Shown piece by piece: positions 57,064 through 64,000 of a stretch of DNA of 64,000 nt. Position 1 is the first letter of the stretch. The number at the start of each line of letters is the position of its first letter. The DNA is from Ignavibacteriales bacterium (lineage in GTDB: Bacteria; Bacteroidota; Ignavibacteria; Ignavibacteriales; Melioribacteraceae). A program made the position numbers and the translations under genes. Under the pieces are notes generated by a model. That model saw only the letters and a program-made list of their open reading frames with translations, was not told the origin of the DNA and searched no databases. The stretch is taken from assembly GCA_016177735.1 (NCBI GenBank), contig JACOUS010000020.1, positions 26,921 through 90,920 of the forward strand. The letters run 5' to 3'.

Positions 57064-57921
57064 TTATATGATGAAATCGATTGTGTTTTCAAATTCTTGA
57101 TTTGTTTTTACGCGCACTTCGCTTTTGTTATAAACAACTGAGTTCGGCGGAATGCTTTGTGTTACCCACGAATTGCCGCCGACGATACTGCCGCTTCCGA
57201 TGATTGTGTTACCGCCAAGAATTACTGCTTGCGAATAAATTATCACATCGTTCTCTATTGTCGGATGGCGCTTTACATGCGATAAACTTTTATCAACACT
57301 CATCGCGCCGAGCGTTACACCCTGATACAATTTTACATTTTTGCCGATGACGGTTGTTTCGCCGATTACGATCCCCGTCCCGTGATCAATAAAAAACGGC
57401 GAGCCGATCTGTGCACCCGGATGAATATCAATTCCGGTTTTCTCGTGTGCGTACTCAGTAAAAATTCTTGGTATGATCGAAACTTTCAAAAGATAAAGTT
57501 CGTGTGCGATGCGGAAAATAATGATCGCCATAAAACCCGGATACGCAAGAATTACTTCGTCAATACTTTCTGCAGCCGGGTCGCCTTCGAATATTGCTTC
57601 CGCATCGTTCCACAACATTTTATCTATCCCGGGAATTTTTTGGATGAAAGAATCTGCAATTTCAGTGATGTTTTTCGGTGCTTGCCCGTTTAATAATTTT
57701 ATCAGCTCGATCAAATCCCTTTTGAGCAGTTGAAGTTTCGAAAGCACATCTTCTTGCGTGTAATAAACTTTATTCGAAAAGTGCGGGAACAAAAAATCAA
57801 TTATGCCTTGCAGATATTGAATCGCTTCCGATTTGAGCGATGCCGTGCACGAGTGTGTTTGTCTTTTCGATAAAAGACTTTTTGCAAAATGTATATAAGA
57901 ATTCCTATTAATGGTTTCCAT
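57064..57921 (-). CDS. cysE: serine O-acetyltransferase
   Basis: CysE acetylates serine for cysteine synthesis. From ATG 57921 (GGAAAGAAAA upstream) the 285 residues have a long helical N-terminal part (1-150) and a left-handed beta-helix with hexapeptide repeats: [20 protein letters not shown], then [20 protein letters not shown], with catalytic His in DHGTG. The end (FENTIDFII) has the C-terminal Ile that can enter the CysK active site in the cysteine synthase complex. A TTG at 57933 opens the frame 4 codons earlier. It is first in cysE-cysK, after the Cys-codon leader at 57981-58037. Confidence 0.93.
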   Translation of the reverse strand: METINRNSYIHFAKSLLSKRQTHSCTASLKSEAIQYLQGIIDFLFPHFSNKVYYTQEDVLSKLQLLKRDLIELIKLLNGQAPKNITEIADSFIQKIPGIDKMLWNDAEAIFEGDPAAESIDEVILAYPGFMAIIIFRIAHELYLLKVSIIPRIFTEYAHEKTGIDIHPGAQIGSPFFIDHGTGIVIGETTVIGKNVKLYQGVTLGAMSVDKSLSHVKRHPTIENDVIIYSQAVILGGNTIIGSGSIVGGNSWVTQSIPPNSVVYNKSEVRVKTNQEFENTIDFII

Positions 57922-57967
57922 TTTTCTTTCCAAAAAAATAAGTTATTTAAAATTTGTTAAGGATAGA

Positions 57968-57990
57968 AAACTGATATTTATCAGTTACAA
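57968..57990 (-). terminator. possible weak attenuator hairpin after the Cys-rich leader
   Basis: On the minus strand AACTGATA and TATCAGTT pair around the leader stop codon (TGA lies in the left arm), then TTTTCT. It is AT-rich and weaker than the metY terminators. It may be an attenuator or only a small structure. Confidence 0.35.
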
Positions 57991-58037
57991 CAACAGCAGA
58001 AAAACTTACAACATCCCCATTGAACCGGGGTAGTCAT
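57981..58037 (-). CDS. Cys-rich leader peptide of cysE-cysK (18 aa)
   Basis: The frame ATG 58037 to TGA 57981 reads MTTPVQWGCCKFFCCCCN: six Cys codons in 18, four of them in a row just before the stop. It ends 60 bases before cysE on the same strand. The codon choice at this place is what a cysteine-sensing attenuation leader would have. The frame stays open upstream (about 30 more codons) without an ATG, so a longer product from a TTG is possible, but the best start is ATG 58037. A competing antiterminator is not as clear as in the metY leaders, so the mechanism is open. Confidence 0.65.
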   Translation of the reverse strand: MTTPVQWGCCKFFCCCCN

Positions 58038-58133
58038 TTGAGCGGTAGAAGAAGAATTACCGAAAGGATATATGTTATACGGATGTTTATTCAATTTGAT
58101 TGAAGTTATTGTTAAACTTTCATTACTTGATTG

Positions 58134-58165
58134 CAAAGATGCATAATTCTTTTTAAATGTTCAAA
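58134..58165 (-). promoter_or_regulatory. candidate promoter for the Cys leader-cysE-cysK
   Basis: On the minus strand TTTG (58162-58165) is followed after 20 bases by CATCTTTG (58134-58141), one base off TAnnTTTG. The predicted start point is about 85 bases before the leader ATG. Confidence 0.45.
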
Positions 58166-58279
58166 AACGAAATCAATTTTAAAACAAGGTACACCAAATC
58201 TTTCAATCAATCGCGAGGTAAATAACACACCCTCCCGTCAAAAAGAACGCCGGACATGTGAAACGGTTTTTTTTACCCA

Positions 58280-58307
58280 TTAACACACGGCTTAAGCCGT
58301 GTGTTAA
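58280..58307. repeat. perfect 28-bp palindrome
   Basis: TTAACACACGGCTT is followed directly by its exact inverse. It shares the GGCTT(T)AGCC theme with the composite elements at 29217 and 63841. The 629-base region between the Cys leader and the cold-shock gene holds this, a TACAGAGG-type repeat and no gene I can support. Confidence 0.6.
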
Positions 58308-58441
58308 TAAAAACCAATGCACATTAGTACAACTGTTTTAACAGTTTTTTATTTTTGTTTTATTAATTCACGCAGCCGGTTTATTAGTAAAATTTACTTT
58401 TGGCTTAGCAAGGCAGTTATAAAAAACAAAAAGCGAAAGAG

Positions 58442-58475
58442 TTTCCCATCTACAGAGGGGAACGGAATGGGTGTG
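58442..58475. repeat. dispersed intergenic repeat (TACAGAGG type), copy 2
   Basis: TTTCCCATCTACAGAGGGGA, then GAATGGGTG. Similar to 34609-34651. Confidence 0.4.
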
Positions 58476-58609
58476 TTGAGACTTCAACAAAATTTATAAA
58501 AACATACCGACGCAATTCACAAAAGAAAAACTACAGTCTTAAAATTGCTTATTATCTTTCATTCAAGGTTCAAAAATTTTTTTCACCAAAAACATTATCT
58601 ATGCTAAAA

Positions 58610-58636
58610 CAAAAAGGGCGCTTAATTAGGCGCCCT
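58610..58636 (-). terminator. terminator of the cold-shock gene
   Basis: On the minus strand AGGGCGC (58630-58636) pairs with GCGCCCT (58615-58621) around CTAATTAA-like loop bases, followed by a T-run. Confidence 0.85.
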
Positions 58637-58666
58637 CGACTTGTTGCCAAATAATAATCTCTTTTA

Positions 58667-58879
58667 TTATTTCACAACTTTTACATCTTGCGCTTGAGGT
58701 CCTTTAGGTCCATCGCCTACCGAGAATTCAACCTGTTGACCCTTTTCAAGGTTTTTGTATCCGTCGACTTCAATCGAACTGAAATGGACAAATACATCAC
58801 CGCCTTGAGCGCGCTCAATAAAACCGTAACCTTTGGAAGCATTAAACCACTTTACGGTTCCATTTTCACGTTCCGCCAT
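58667..58879 (-). CDS. cold-shock domain protein (CspA family)
   Basis: The 70-residue protein is a single cold-shock domain that binds single-stranded RNA/DNA. RNP1 is KGYGFIERA and RNP2 is [10 protein letters not shown]. It begins [16 protein letters not shown], as usual. The ribosome site AAGGAGTC lies 8 bases before the ATG. The 140-base 5' region is AT-rich and long enough for a structured leader, but no cold-box is certain. It is monocistronic with its own terminator. Confidence 0.95.
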   Translation of the reverse strand: MAERENGTVKWFNASKGYGFIERAQGGDVFVHFSSIEVDGYKNLEKGQQVEFSVGDGPKGPQAQDVKVVK

Positions 58880-59020
58880 GAAAAAGACTCCTTAAAAAAT
58901 TTTACTAAAAAGCTTTTAATAAAACAATCAGCGTAAACAGATTTGTAAAATATCCTGCTTATATCTAACTGTTCTATGATGAAAATTTAGCAATTACACA
59001 AATTAAAACAAAAAAAATTT

Positions 59021-59368
59021 TTAGCCTTTTATCATCATTGCAATCTGTGATGCCTGCTTCTGGTTATACTCGAAAGCAATTTTTTTATAATTGACGAGAT
59101 CAATGATTGTACCGATTAAACAAATACCGCCGGTAAGCAGATATAAAATTCCAAGTCCGATTTGATCGGTTAAAAATCTTTGAATGCCGGCAATGCCGAG
59201 AAATCCGACAAGCGTAACAAGAAGAATCACTTGCGGGTCTCTTCTTCGCGCTCTGTAAATATTTGCAAACTGCTGAGCTTGTTTTTCGTCCATGTTTTTG
59301 ATGACACTGGAAATGTACATCTGCTCTTCGCCCATAATTTCGGGCATCAATTCGTAAACAGTTGCCAT
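59021..59368 (-). CDS. TM2 domain membrane protein
   Basis: The 115-residue protein has an N-terminal soluble part (YISSVIKNMDEKQAQQFANI) and a TM2 domain with two membrane helices (VILLVTLVGFLGIAGIQRFL, then IGLGILYLLTGGICLIGTII). The GIQRFLTDQIGLGILYLLT phrase is the family hallmark. Its start lies inside the 3' end of the DUF2752 gene, so the two are translationally coupled. TM2 and DUF2752 genes are often paired in Bacteroidota. Function unknown. Confidence 0.88.
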   Translation of the reverse strand: MATVYELMPEIMGEEQMYISSVIKNMDEKQAQQFANIYRARRRDPQVILLVTLVGFLGIAGIQRFLTDQIGLGILYLLTGGICLIGTIIDLVNYKKIAFEYNQKQASQIAMMIKG

Positions 59369-59685
59369 GTAGTACCTCTTTTTGTTTGTTTGATTTTTAT
59401 TATGCTTTTTGAAGTCAGTGTGAATATGCGGTATGAAATTAGAATGAATGCCGCAATTCCAAGAGGATGTGTTTTGATTGAGCTGGTAAAATCCGCATGA
59501 TAAAAAAATGAAATTGATCTTCCCATTCCGCAGCCCGGGCAGAAATCTATTCCGATATTATGAAAAGGGCACAAAGTGAATTGCTGTGTTTCGTAAGGAT
59601 TCACAAACAGCAGATAGAACAGCGCGGCAAGCCACAGCACAGCTTCCCGGTCTATTATTCGTATGTAAGTTTTAAATTTGTTCAT
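59347..59685 (-). CDS. DUF2752 membrane protein
   Basis: From ATG 59685 the 112-residue protein has a first membrane segment (VLWLAALFYLLFVNP) and the DUF2752 motif FCPGCGMGRSISFFYHADFTSS, cited as CPGCGMGRS, preceded by CPFHNIGID. A second hydrophobic segment follows (PLGIAAFILISYRIFTL). It overlaps the TM2 gene by 22 bases in another frame. Role unknown. Confidence 0.87.
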   Translation of the reverse strand: MNKFKTYIRIIDREAVLWLAALFYLLFVNPYETQQFTLCPFHNIGIDFCPGCGMGRSISFFYHADFTSSIKTHPLGIAAFILISYRIFTLTSKSIIKIKQTKRGTTWQLFTN

Positions 59686-59786
59686 CCGGCACAAAAATTC
59701 TGTTTGATAATACTTTTAATTTGGGATTGAATCAAGAACTAATGTATTAGTCGTACGAAAAATTATTCGGTCTCATGCGAAACCAT

Positions 59787-60311
59787 CTATTCCAAAAAAA
59801 TTTTATGTACGGTTCTTACTTTATTGTTTTCGTAGGAAATGATATCAAGATTGTTAACCGCGCCGAGTATTTCCAAGTTATTCGAGTTAATTTCGTCCGC
59901 AATTTTTTTGCTGTGAAGAGAATCTTCGCTGTTGGCAATTCCGAGATGCGGAATGAATGGAATATCGAGCCGCAAATCTTTTTCGAGCGGTCCGGAATAA
60001 AATGCATCGTGAAGCTTCACAAAAATTCTGTAGCCTTCTTCCGGAATTAGAAATACATCTGTGTAACTGCTGAACGAATTTTTCACAATCTGTGCGCATC
60101 TCAAAACGAAATAGAAAGTTTTAAAACGCTTAGCTGCTTTTTCAACATGATCAATGAAAATTTTTTCGTCGAGATCAAAAACCGGAAATACAATCGTGAA
60201 GTGCGGTTCAATAATATTGAAATAACGATCATCGTTTTTTGCGCGGATGGATTGAACCCAATCGTAATCCTTCTTTTCAATTGCCGGATATGCAACAACG
60301 AGAAGCGCCAT
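59787..60311 (-). CDS. 2'-5' RNA ligase-like 2H phosphoesterase
   Basis: The 174-residue protein has the two histidine motifs of the 2H superfamily: HFT in IIEPHFTIVFPVF (about residue 37) and HLG in FIPHLGIANSED (about residue 127; the usual form is HxT/S, so the second motif is atypical). The family includes 2'-5' RNA ligases and cyclic phosphodiesterases. The loss of T/S in the second motif may mean changed activity. It lies 17 bases after the DinB gene. Confidence 0.8.
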   Translation of the reverse strand: MALLVVAYPAIEKKDYDWVQSIRAKNDDRYFNIIEPHFTIVFPVFDLDEKIFIDHVEKAAKRFKTFYFVLRCAQIVKNSFSSYTDVFLIPEEGYRIFVKLHDAFYSGPLEKDLRLDIPFIPHLGIANSEDSLHSKKIADEINSNNLEILGAVNNLDIISYENNKVRTVHKIFLE

Positions 60312-60328
60312 TATTTTTTCTCCGATGT

Positions 60329-60838
60329 TTACAAATATCTTTCTTCAATTATATTTATATGATGCTGTGTATGACCGGCAATTATATATGCCAGCGCACG
60401 GACGGAAACCGGGTTATTACTTGCAATTCCTTTCTTCATCCACATTTCATCGGAAAGATTTTTGAACATGTGAATGTTTGCTTTTCTGATGTAAGAAAAT
60501 TCTTCTACAAGCAGATGCAAAGGAACCGAATCGTACGTTGAATTGGCGACGTACTGATTTTCATCAAATGTGAGAAGCGGCTTTTCATCGCCGCGCGAAA
60601 ATCGAAGTGCACGGTACGCAAAAACTCGTTCGGCATCCATTATGTGTCCGAGCACTCCTTTGATACTCCACTTGCCGGGCGCGTAGCGGTGTTTTGATTT
60701 TTCTTCCGTGATCTGCGAAAAGAAATTCACAATCGAATTCAACTGCCCGTCGAGAATATCAACAATATTCCCTTGCGGTACTTTTTCAACATACTTGTGA
60801 TAATATTCTGCATATTCATTTTTTTCCGGACGGTTCAT
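60329..60838 (-). CDS. DinB family protein
   Basis: The 169-residue four-helix bundle protein fits the DinB/YfiT type. Three His are placed as in the metal site: GVLGHIMDAERVFAYRALRF (His near residue 65), and IIAGHTQHHINIIEERYL (two more near residue 156). The WSIKGVLGH and AGHTQHHIN phrases are typical. Many members are thiol-dependent transferases; the activity here is unknown. It seems to lead an operon with the 2H phosphoesterase. Confidence 0.87.
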   Translation of the reverse strand: MNRPEKNEYAEYYHKYVEKVPQGNIVDILDGQLNSIVNFFSQITEEKSKHRYAPGKWSIKGVLGHIMDAERVFAYRALRFSRGDEKPLLTFDENQYVANSTYDSVPLHLLVEEFSYIRKANIHMFKNLSDEMWMKKGIASNNPVSVRALAYIIAGHTQHHINIIEERYL

Positions 60839-60861
60839 TTATTTCTCCTTTCTCGAACTCA

Positions 60862-60928
60862 TCCACCGTCCCCTTCTCTTAGACTTGTCCGCCTCCGGCG
60901 GAAAGAGAAGTGGGACGGGGGGTTGAGT
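60862..60928. repeat. intergenic inverted repeat before the DinB gene
   Basis: CCGTCCCCTTCTCTT and AAGAGAAGTGGGACGG form near-complementary arms around a loop with its own CCGCC/GGCGG pair. It lies between mgsA and the DinB gene and may be a mobile palindromic element. Confidence 0.5.
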
Positions 60929-60946
60929 TGTTTTTCGGTTTTTCAA

Positions 60947-61381
60947 TTATATTTTTCTTTCTCTATAATCATTGTAATCCGGCACAATCCGCGGATATTC
61001 TTCTTTCATCAAATGCGATGAGAAAATAAAATCCGCCGATGCGCGGTTGCATGCAATCGGTATATTCCAAACAACTGCAATCCTCAATAAAGCTTTAACA
61101 TCGGGATCGTGCGGCTGTGGTTCGAGCGGATCCCAAAAGAAAATAAGCAGATCAATTTTGCCTTCTGAAATTTTTGCACCGAGCTGTTGATCGCCGCCGA
61201 GAGGACCGCTCTGCATTTTATGAATTGTGAAGTTCAATTCTTTCTCAAGAAGTTTGCCCGTAGTGCCGGTTGCAAACACTTCGTGGTTCGCGAGAGAATC
61301 TCTGTTGAATTTTGCCCATTCGATCAAATCTTGTTTTTTATTATCGTGGGCAACCAATGCTATTCTCTTTTTTTTCTCCAT
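60947..61381 (-). CDS. mgsA: methylglyoxal synthase
   Basis: MgsA converts dihydroxyacetone phosphate to methylglyoxal and phosphate. From ATG 61381 the 144 residues match the family: [17 protein letters not shown], then [28 protein letters not shown] and the active-site stretch [20 protein letters not shown] with catalytic Asp and His. [16 protein letters not shown] is also typical. A TTG 8 codons upstream (61405), with AGGACAGC before it, is an alternative start. It is next to the T9SS gene but probably separate. Confidence 0.95.
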   Translation of the reverse strand: MEKKKRIALVAHDNKKQDLIEWAKFNRDSLANHEVFATGTTGKLLEKELNFTIHKMQSGPLGGDQQLGAKISEGKIDLLIFFWDPLEPQPHDPDVKALLRIAVVWNIPIACNRASADFIFSSHLMKEEYPRIVPDYNDYRERKI

Positions 61382-61423
61382 ATTTTTTTTGAGACTCTTT
61401 TTCAATGCTGTCCTTTCTTAAAA

Positions 61424-63769
61424 TTATTTTATCATGACTAATTTCCGAACCGAAAGATATTCACCGGCATTTATTCTGCACAAATAAATTCCCGAACCGG
61501 CGTGCACACCATTATTGTTTTTGCCGTTCCAAATTTTCGTATATGTACCGGCTGATTTGCCGGTTTCATTGAAAGTCCAAACTATTCTTCCAAGAATATC
61601 GTAAATGGCAATCGAAACATCGGAAAATTTTGGAAGAGAATATTGAATTGTTGTTGCCGGATTAAAAGGATTCGGATAAACCGCAACTCTAAATTCCGTA
61701 GGCAGAGTTTCTTCTTCAACATCGGTTGTAGAATTTGTTGCACCGGGTGTTGGCGTTAAAAATCCCCATCTTGTTGAGCCGTCGGGTGATCTGCCGAATG
61801 AATAATCTGCTGTCTGCTGACCGAACGACAACGAATCTATCCACGTTGTGCTGTCGCTTGCAGTCAACCCGATAAATTCTCCGCCGCTCGATAATTTGAA
61901 GTTTGCGTGAATACCCGTTTGATTATCGTTATGATTTTCATCGCACCAAACAATAAGATGTTCTCCCGGATTTAAAACCAAATTCGAATCTGCAAACATC
62001 CACTTAGTATGATTCTTTCTGCCGTCCGTTAAAAACATTCCATAAAGCTGGATCACATGTTGAGTTGGATTGTAAAGTTCAATCCAGTCATCATATTCGC
62101 CGGCTGGATCGGTAATGAAACTTACGTTATCCGCCATGAATTCGTTAATGACAATATTATTTGCTGAAGATTGTCCGGATGTTTCGATATCAACAAAACC
62201 GATTCGCGGAAAGAGCACGGAATTTCCCGAACTATCTTTTACCTCTATCTGAAATTTCCCGTTTGCGCTCATCGGCGGAATCACTCCAACCCATCTATCG
62301 GTGTCTTCAATTGTTGTGGAAGCGAGCGGCTTAAAATTCATCGTGTAATCATCGGCAGTTGCCTGATTGCCCGGATAAAACTTGATAATCATGCTTTCAA
62401 TTCCAGCTTCATCAAATCCGGAAGCGTAAACATAAATCGAATCACCCGGCGCGGGATTTTTCGGCTCGTAATCAATTTTATAAACAATCGGATTTGCATC
62501 AACATAATTAATACTGCCGGGAATCGCTTTGTATCTTTTATCGATGAAATCAATTATGCCGTTGTGAACATGATACATATTGAGCCCGGTGAACGAGCTG
62601 TAAAAATCATTGATTGTAAAACCATAATCTCTTGTGCGGTAAGTATCGCTCACTGCGTAATCGTCAATCATATTTTTCAGATGATCGATTTCTTGATAAA
62701 GATGTGCAACATTAAGAATGTTGTTCCGCAAAAATTCTACAAAGTGTGTGTAAAGATTTCTGTACTCCGGCACCTTCAGCATCCGGTCTGCCAGAGGAGA
62801 TTCACCTTTATAAAGTTTCGGAAAGTTGTACGGATCTGCAGTTGTCCAATCCGTATTCATCCAGCTTATGCCGAGAGTGTTGTCGTAATCGTACGGAATC
62901 CAATGAAATTTTTTTTGAGCCGGTTCGTAGTAGAGATAATAATTATTTTTGTTCGCCCAGTAATCATCCCAGCAGCCAACCATCACATTCACTGCAATGT
63001 ACTTTAGAAATTCATCTATGAAAAGAATCGTTTCGAGCGAATCGGGAAATTCCGCGAGCGTAGTTTTGTTAATTATTCTGATGAGCTTTGCAAGCTGTGT
63101 ATAATCATTAGTTTCAAGATTATTCGTGAGAGCATACGGTTGTCTTTCCCAACTGTAATATTTGTAACTGTCGGGATTGTTACTGATAAATGCGAGGTCT
63201 GCCGGATACAAACATTTCCAAAGATTGCCGGAATCGTCAGCAAATTTTTTTTTGAGGAATTCATCATCGATGTGTTCGACAGAAATGTACAAACCGTGAT
63301 AAACATTATTAATATAAACAGCGGCATGAGCAGCGCGGCTTGCCGGCATTCCGATCTCCTGAAAAACATCCCAGCAGATTTTTGCGCGCGCAATGGAAGG
63401 ATCGTTGTGCTCGCCGTTCAAATTCATTTTATCGACACCATAAAATTCTCTGCCGGACATATAATCATTAAAAGAAATTTTGAATGACTTCTTGAGTGCA
63501 GCGCGCGATGTATTGCCGCGTATGCTGATTCCTACTTGCTCAACTGTTTCATCAAAATATTTTGTAACGATGCGTACCGAGCAATGCTGCAAAGAATCGC
63601 TCATCGGATTGTCCATCATCCAAGTGTAATCGGAGGGACCCATCGTTACTTCAATCAACGCAACTTGTGAATCGTCATATAATTTCCAGCTTTCGTCATT
63701 CGATTGCGCGTTCAAAATCGGATTGAAAAAAATTAAAAACAGAATTGCTGTTCGTGCGGCGGTTTTCAT
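61424..63769 (-). CDS. CotH kinase-family protein with lamin-tail domain and T9SS C-terminal signal
   Basis: The 781-residue exported protein starts with a signal peptide (MKTAARTAILFLIFFNPILN). A CotH-type kinase domain (about 30-420) follows, with IRGNTSRAALKKSFKISFND, GVDKMNLNGEHNDPS and YHGLYISVEHIDDEFL. Then come an Ig-like/chitobiase-type segment, a lamin-tail domain (about 545-680, INEFMADNVSF, GEYDDWIELYNPT) and a C-terminal T9SS sorting domain: FRVAVYPNPFNPATTIQYSL, GRIVWTF, GSGIYLCRI. CotH proteins phosphorylate spore-coat proteins in Bacillus; here the target is unknown. The protein should be sent through type IX secretion. Confidence 0.9.
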   Translation of the reverse strand: MKTAARTAILFLIFFNPILNAQSNDESWKLYDDSQVALIEVTMGPSDYTWMMDNPMSDSLQHCSVRIVTKYFDETVEQVGISIRGNTSRAALKKSFKISFNDYMSGREFYGVDKMNLNGEHNDPSIARAKICWDVFQEIGMPASRAAHAAVYINNVYHGLYISVEHIDDEFLKKKFADDSGNLWKCLYPADLAFISNNPDSYKYYSWERQPYALTNNLETNDYTQLAKLIRIINKTTLAEFPDSLETILFIDEFLKYIAVNVMVGCWDDYWANKNNYYLYYEPAQKKFHWIPYDYDNTLGISWMNTDWTTADPYNFPKLYKGESPLADRMLKVPEYRNLYTHFVEFLRNNILNVAHLYQEIDHLKNMIDDYAVSDTYRTRDYGFTINDFYSSFTGLNMYHVHNGIIDFIDKRYKAIPGSINYVDANPIVYKIDYEPKNPAPGDSIYVYASGFDEAGIESMIIKFYPGNQATADDYTMNFKPLASTTIEDTDRWVGVIPPMSANGKFQIEVKDSSGNSVLFPRIGFVDIETSGQSSANNIVINEFMADNVSFITDPAGEYDDWIELYNPTQHVIQLYGMFLTDGRKNHTKWMFADSNLVLNPGEHLIVWCDENHNDNQTGIHANFKLSSGGEFIGLTASDSTTWIDSLSFGQQTADYSFGRSPDGSTRWGFLTPTPGATNSTTDVEEETLPTEFRVAVYPNPFNPATTIQYSLPKFSDVSIAIYDILGRIVWTFNETGKSAGTYTKIWNGKNNNGVHAGSGIYLCRINAGEYLSVRKLVMIK

Positions 63770-63840
63770 TTCCTTTCCGTGATATGAAATTTTTTTCTAA
63801 TTAACAGAGTTACGCAAAATTCATATTTGGATACTTTCCA

Positions 63841-63971
63841 TTGCCACGACCTTCAGGTCGTGGAAGTATAATCACAAAGAAAAAGTGGCTTTAGCCACCA
63901 TTTAAGACAATTTGGGCTAAAGCCCAATATATTGGAGGATATTCTTCTCCCCGACATAAATGTCGGGGCAA
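63841..63971. repeat. composite palindromic element, copy 2 (131 bp)
   Basis: Four hairpins in a row: CCACGACC/GGTCGTGG (63844-63863), GTGGCTTTAGCCAC (63885-63898), TTGGGCTAAAGCCCAA (63911-63926) and CCCCGACA/TGTCGGGG (63949-63968). The ends are TTGCC and GGCAA. The unit order equals that of the element at 29217-29383. No gene is seen from 63770 to the window end. Confidence 0.78.
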
Positions 63972-64000
63972 TTAAAAAATATAACTTGCGTAACTCCAGT

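Noticed and set aside
58317..58499. 60-codon plus-strand frame before the cold-shock gene
   Set aside because: The second half is made from a dispersed repeat and there is no ribosome site or recognisable protein content.
62171..63007. 278-codon open frame on the plus strand
   Set aside because: It is antisense to the CotH-family gene, has no ribosome site, and its product is Ile/Cys/His-rich with no motif.

Overview
The window looks like chromosome of a member of the Ignavibacteria (Bacteroidota/Chlorobiota group). This is inferred from four things: the AT-rich, lysine/phenylalanine-rich coding style; a type IX secretion (Por) C-terminal sorting domain of the YPNPFNPATTIQYSLP type on the CotH-family protein; a TonB receptor with a DUF4249 lipoprotein partner; and promoters that fit the Bacteroidota TTTG/TAnnTTTG pattern rather than -35/-10. 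No rRNA, tRNA, CRISPR array, prophage or insertion sequence was recognised. The gene list is mostly housekeeping, with islands of secreted and repeat-rich material.

Layout. 1-6.9 kb: partial ispG, a DJ-1/PfpI protein, dnaG, a GH13 glycosidase, a secreted protein and a lone receiver domain. 7-11.3 kb: carA-carB. 11.5-16 kb: TonB receptor, DUF4249 lipoprotein and PEGA/propeller lipoprotein. 16-20.3 kb: the methionine operon metY, aspartate kinase, metX (minus strand). 20.3-22.1 kb: a lipoprotein/barrel cassette whose lipoprotein gene has an early stop. 22.4-25.6 kb: RlpA lipoprotein, a duplicated-domain protein and a four-gene thiol-redox cluster. 25.7-38 kb: pyrimidine-nucleoside phosphorylase, peptidase T, CDF transporter, acyl-CoA synthetase, C-terminal processing protease, YbaK, a cyclase-family protein and a KamA-type radical SAM enzyme. 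38-45.8 kb: a small beta-rich protein and a 2410-residue Rhs/YD-repeat protein. 45.8-50.6 kb: nfu, two hypothetical genes, rsmI and proS. 50.7-52.4 kb: a second, decayed copy of the lipoprotein/barrel cassette. 52.5-56 kb: RidA, hydrolase, PLP decarboxylase and MarC. 56-58 kb: cysE-cysK. 58.6-63.8 kb: cold-shock protein, small membrane proteins, 2H phosphoesterase, DinB, methylglyoxal synthase and the CotH/T9SS protein.

The most interesting signal is regulatory. Upstream of metY lie two short unannotated reading frames in tandem, 28 and 31 codons. Each has a dense cluster of Met and Cys codons (MMCMMM and MMCMCMMMRM) and each is followed by a strong intrinsic terminator. In both, the end of the leader frame is complementary to the 5' arm of its own terminator, so a stalled ribosome would favour an antiterminator and a ribosome at the stop codon would favour termination. 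This is the layout of classical amino-acid attenuation, applied to methionine/sulfur and doubled in series. A separate leader frame, MTTPVQWGCCKFFCCCCN, precedes cysE-cysK and ends in a Cys-codon run. Together they suggest that sulfur amino-acid synthesis here is controlled by ribosome-sensing leader peptides. No SAM riboswitch was recognised.

Other points: a LDL-receptor-type YWTD propeller inside an Rhs protein with a possible orphan toxin-like tail; two diverging copies of a secreted lipoprotein/outer-membrane cassette with different inactivating lesions; and a composite four-hairpin interspersed repeat with inverted ends, present twice.
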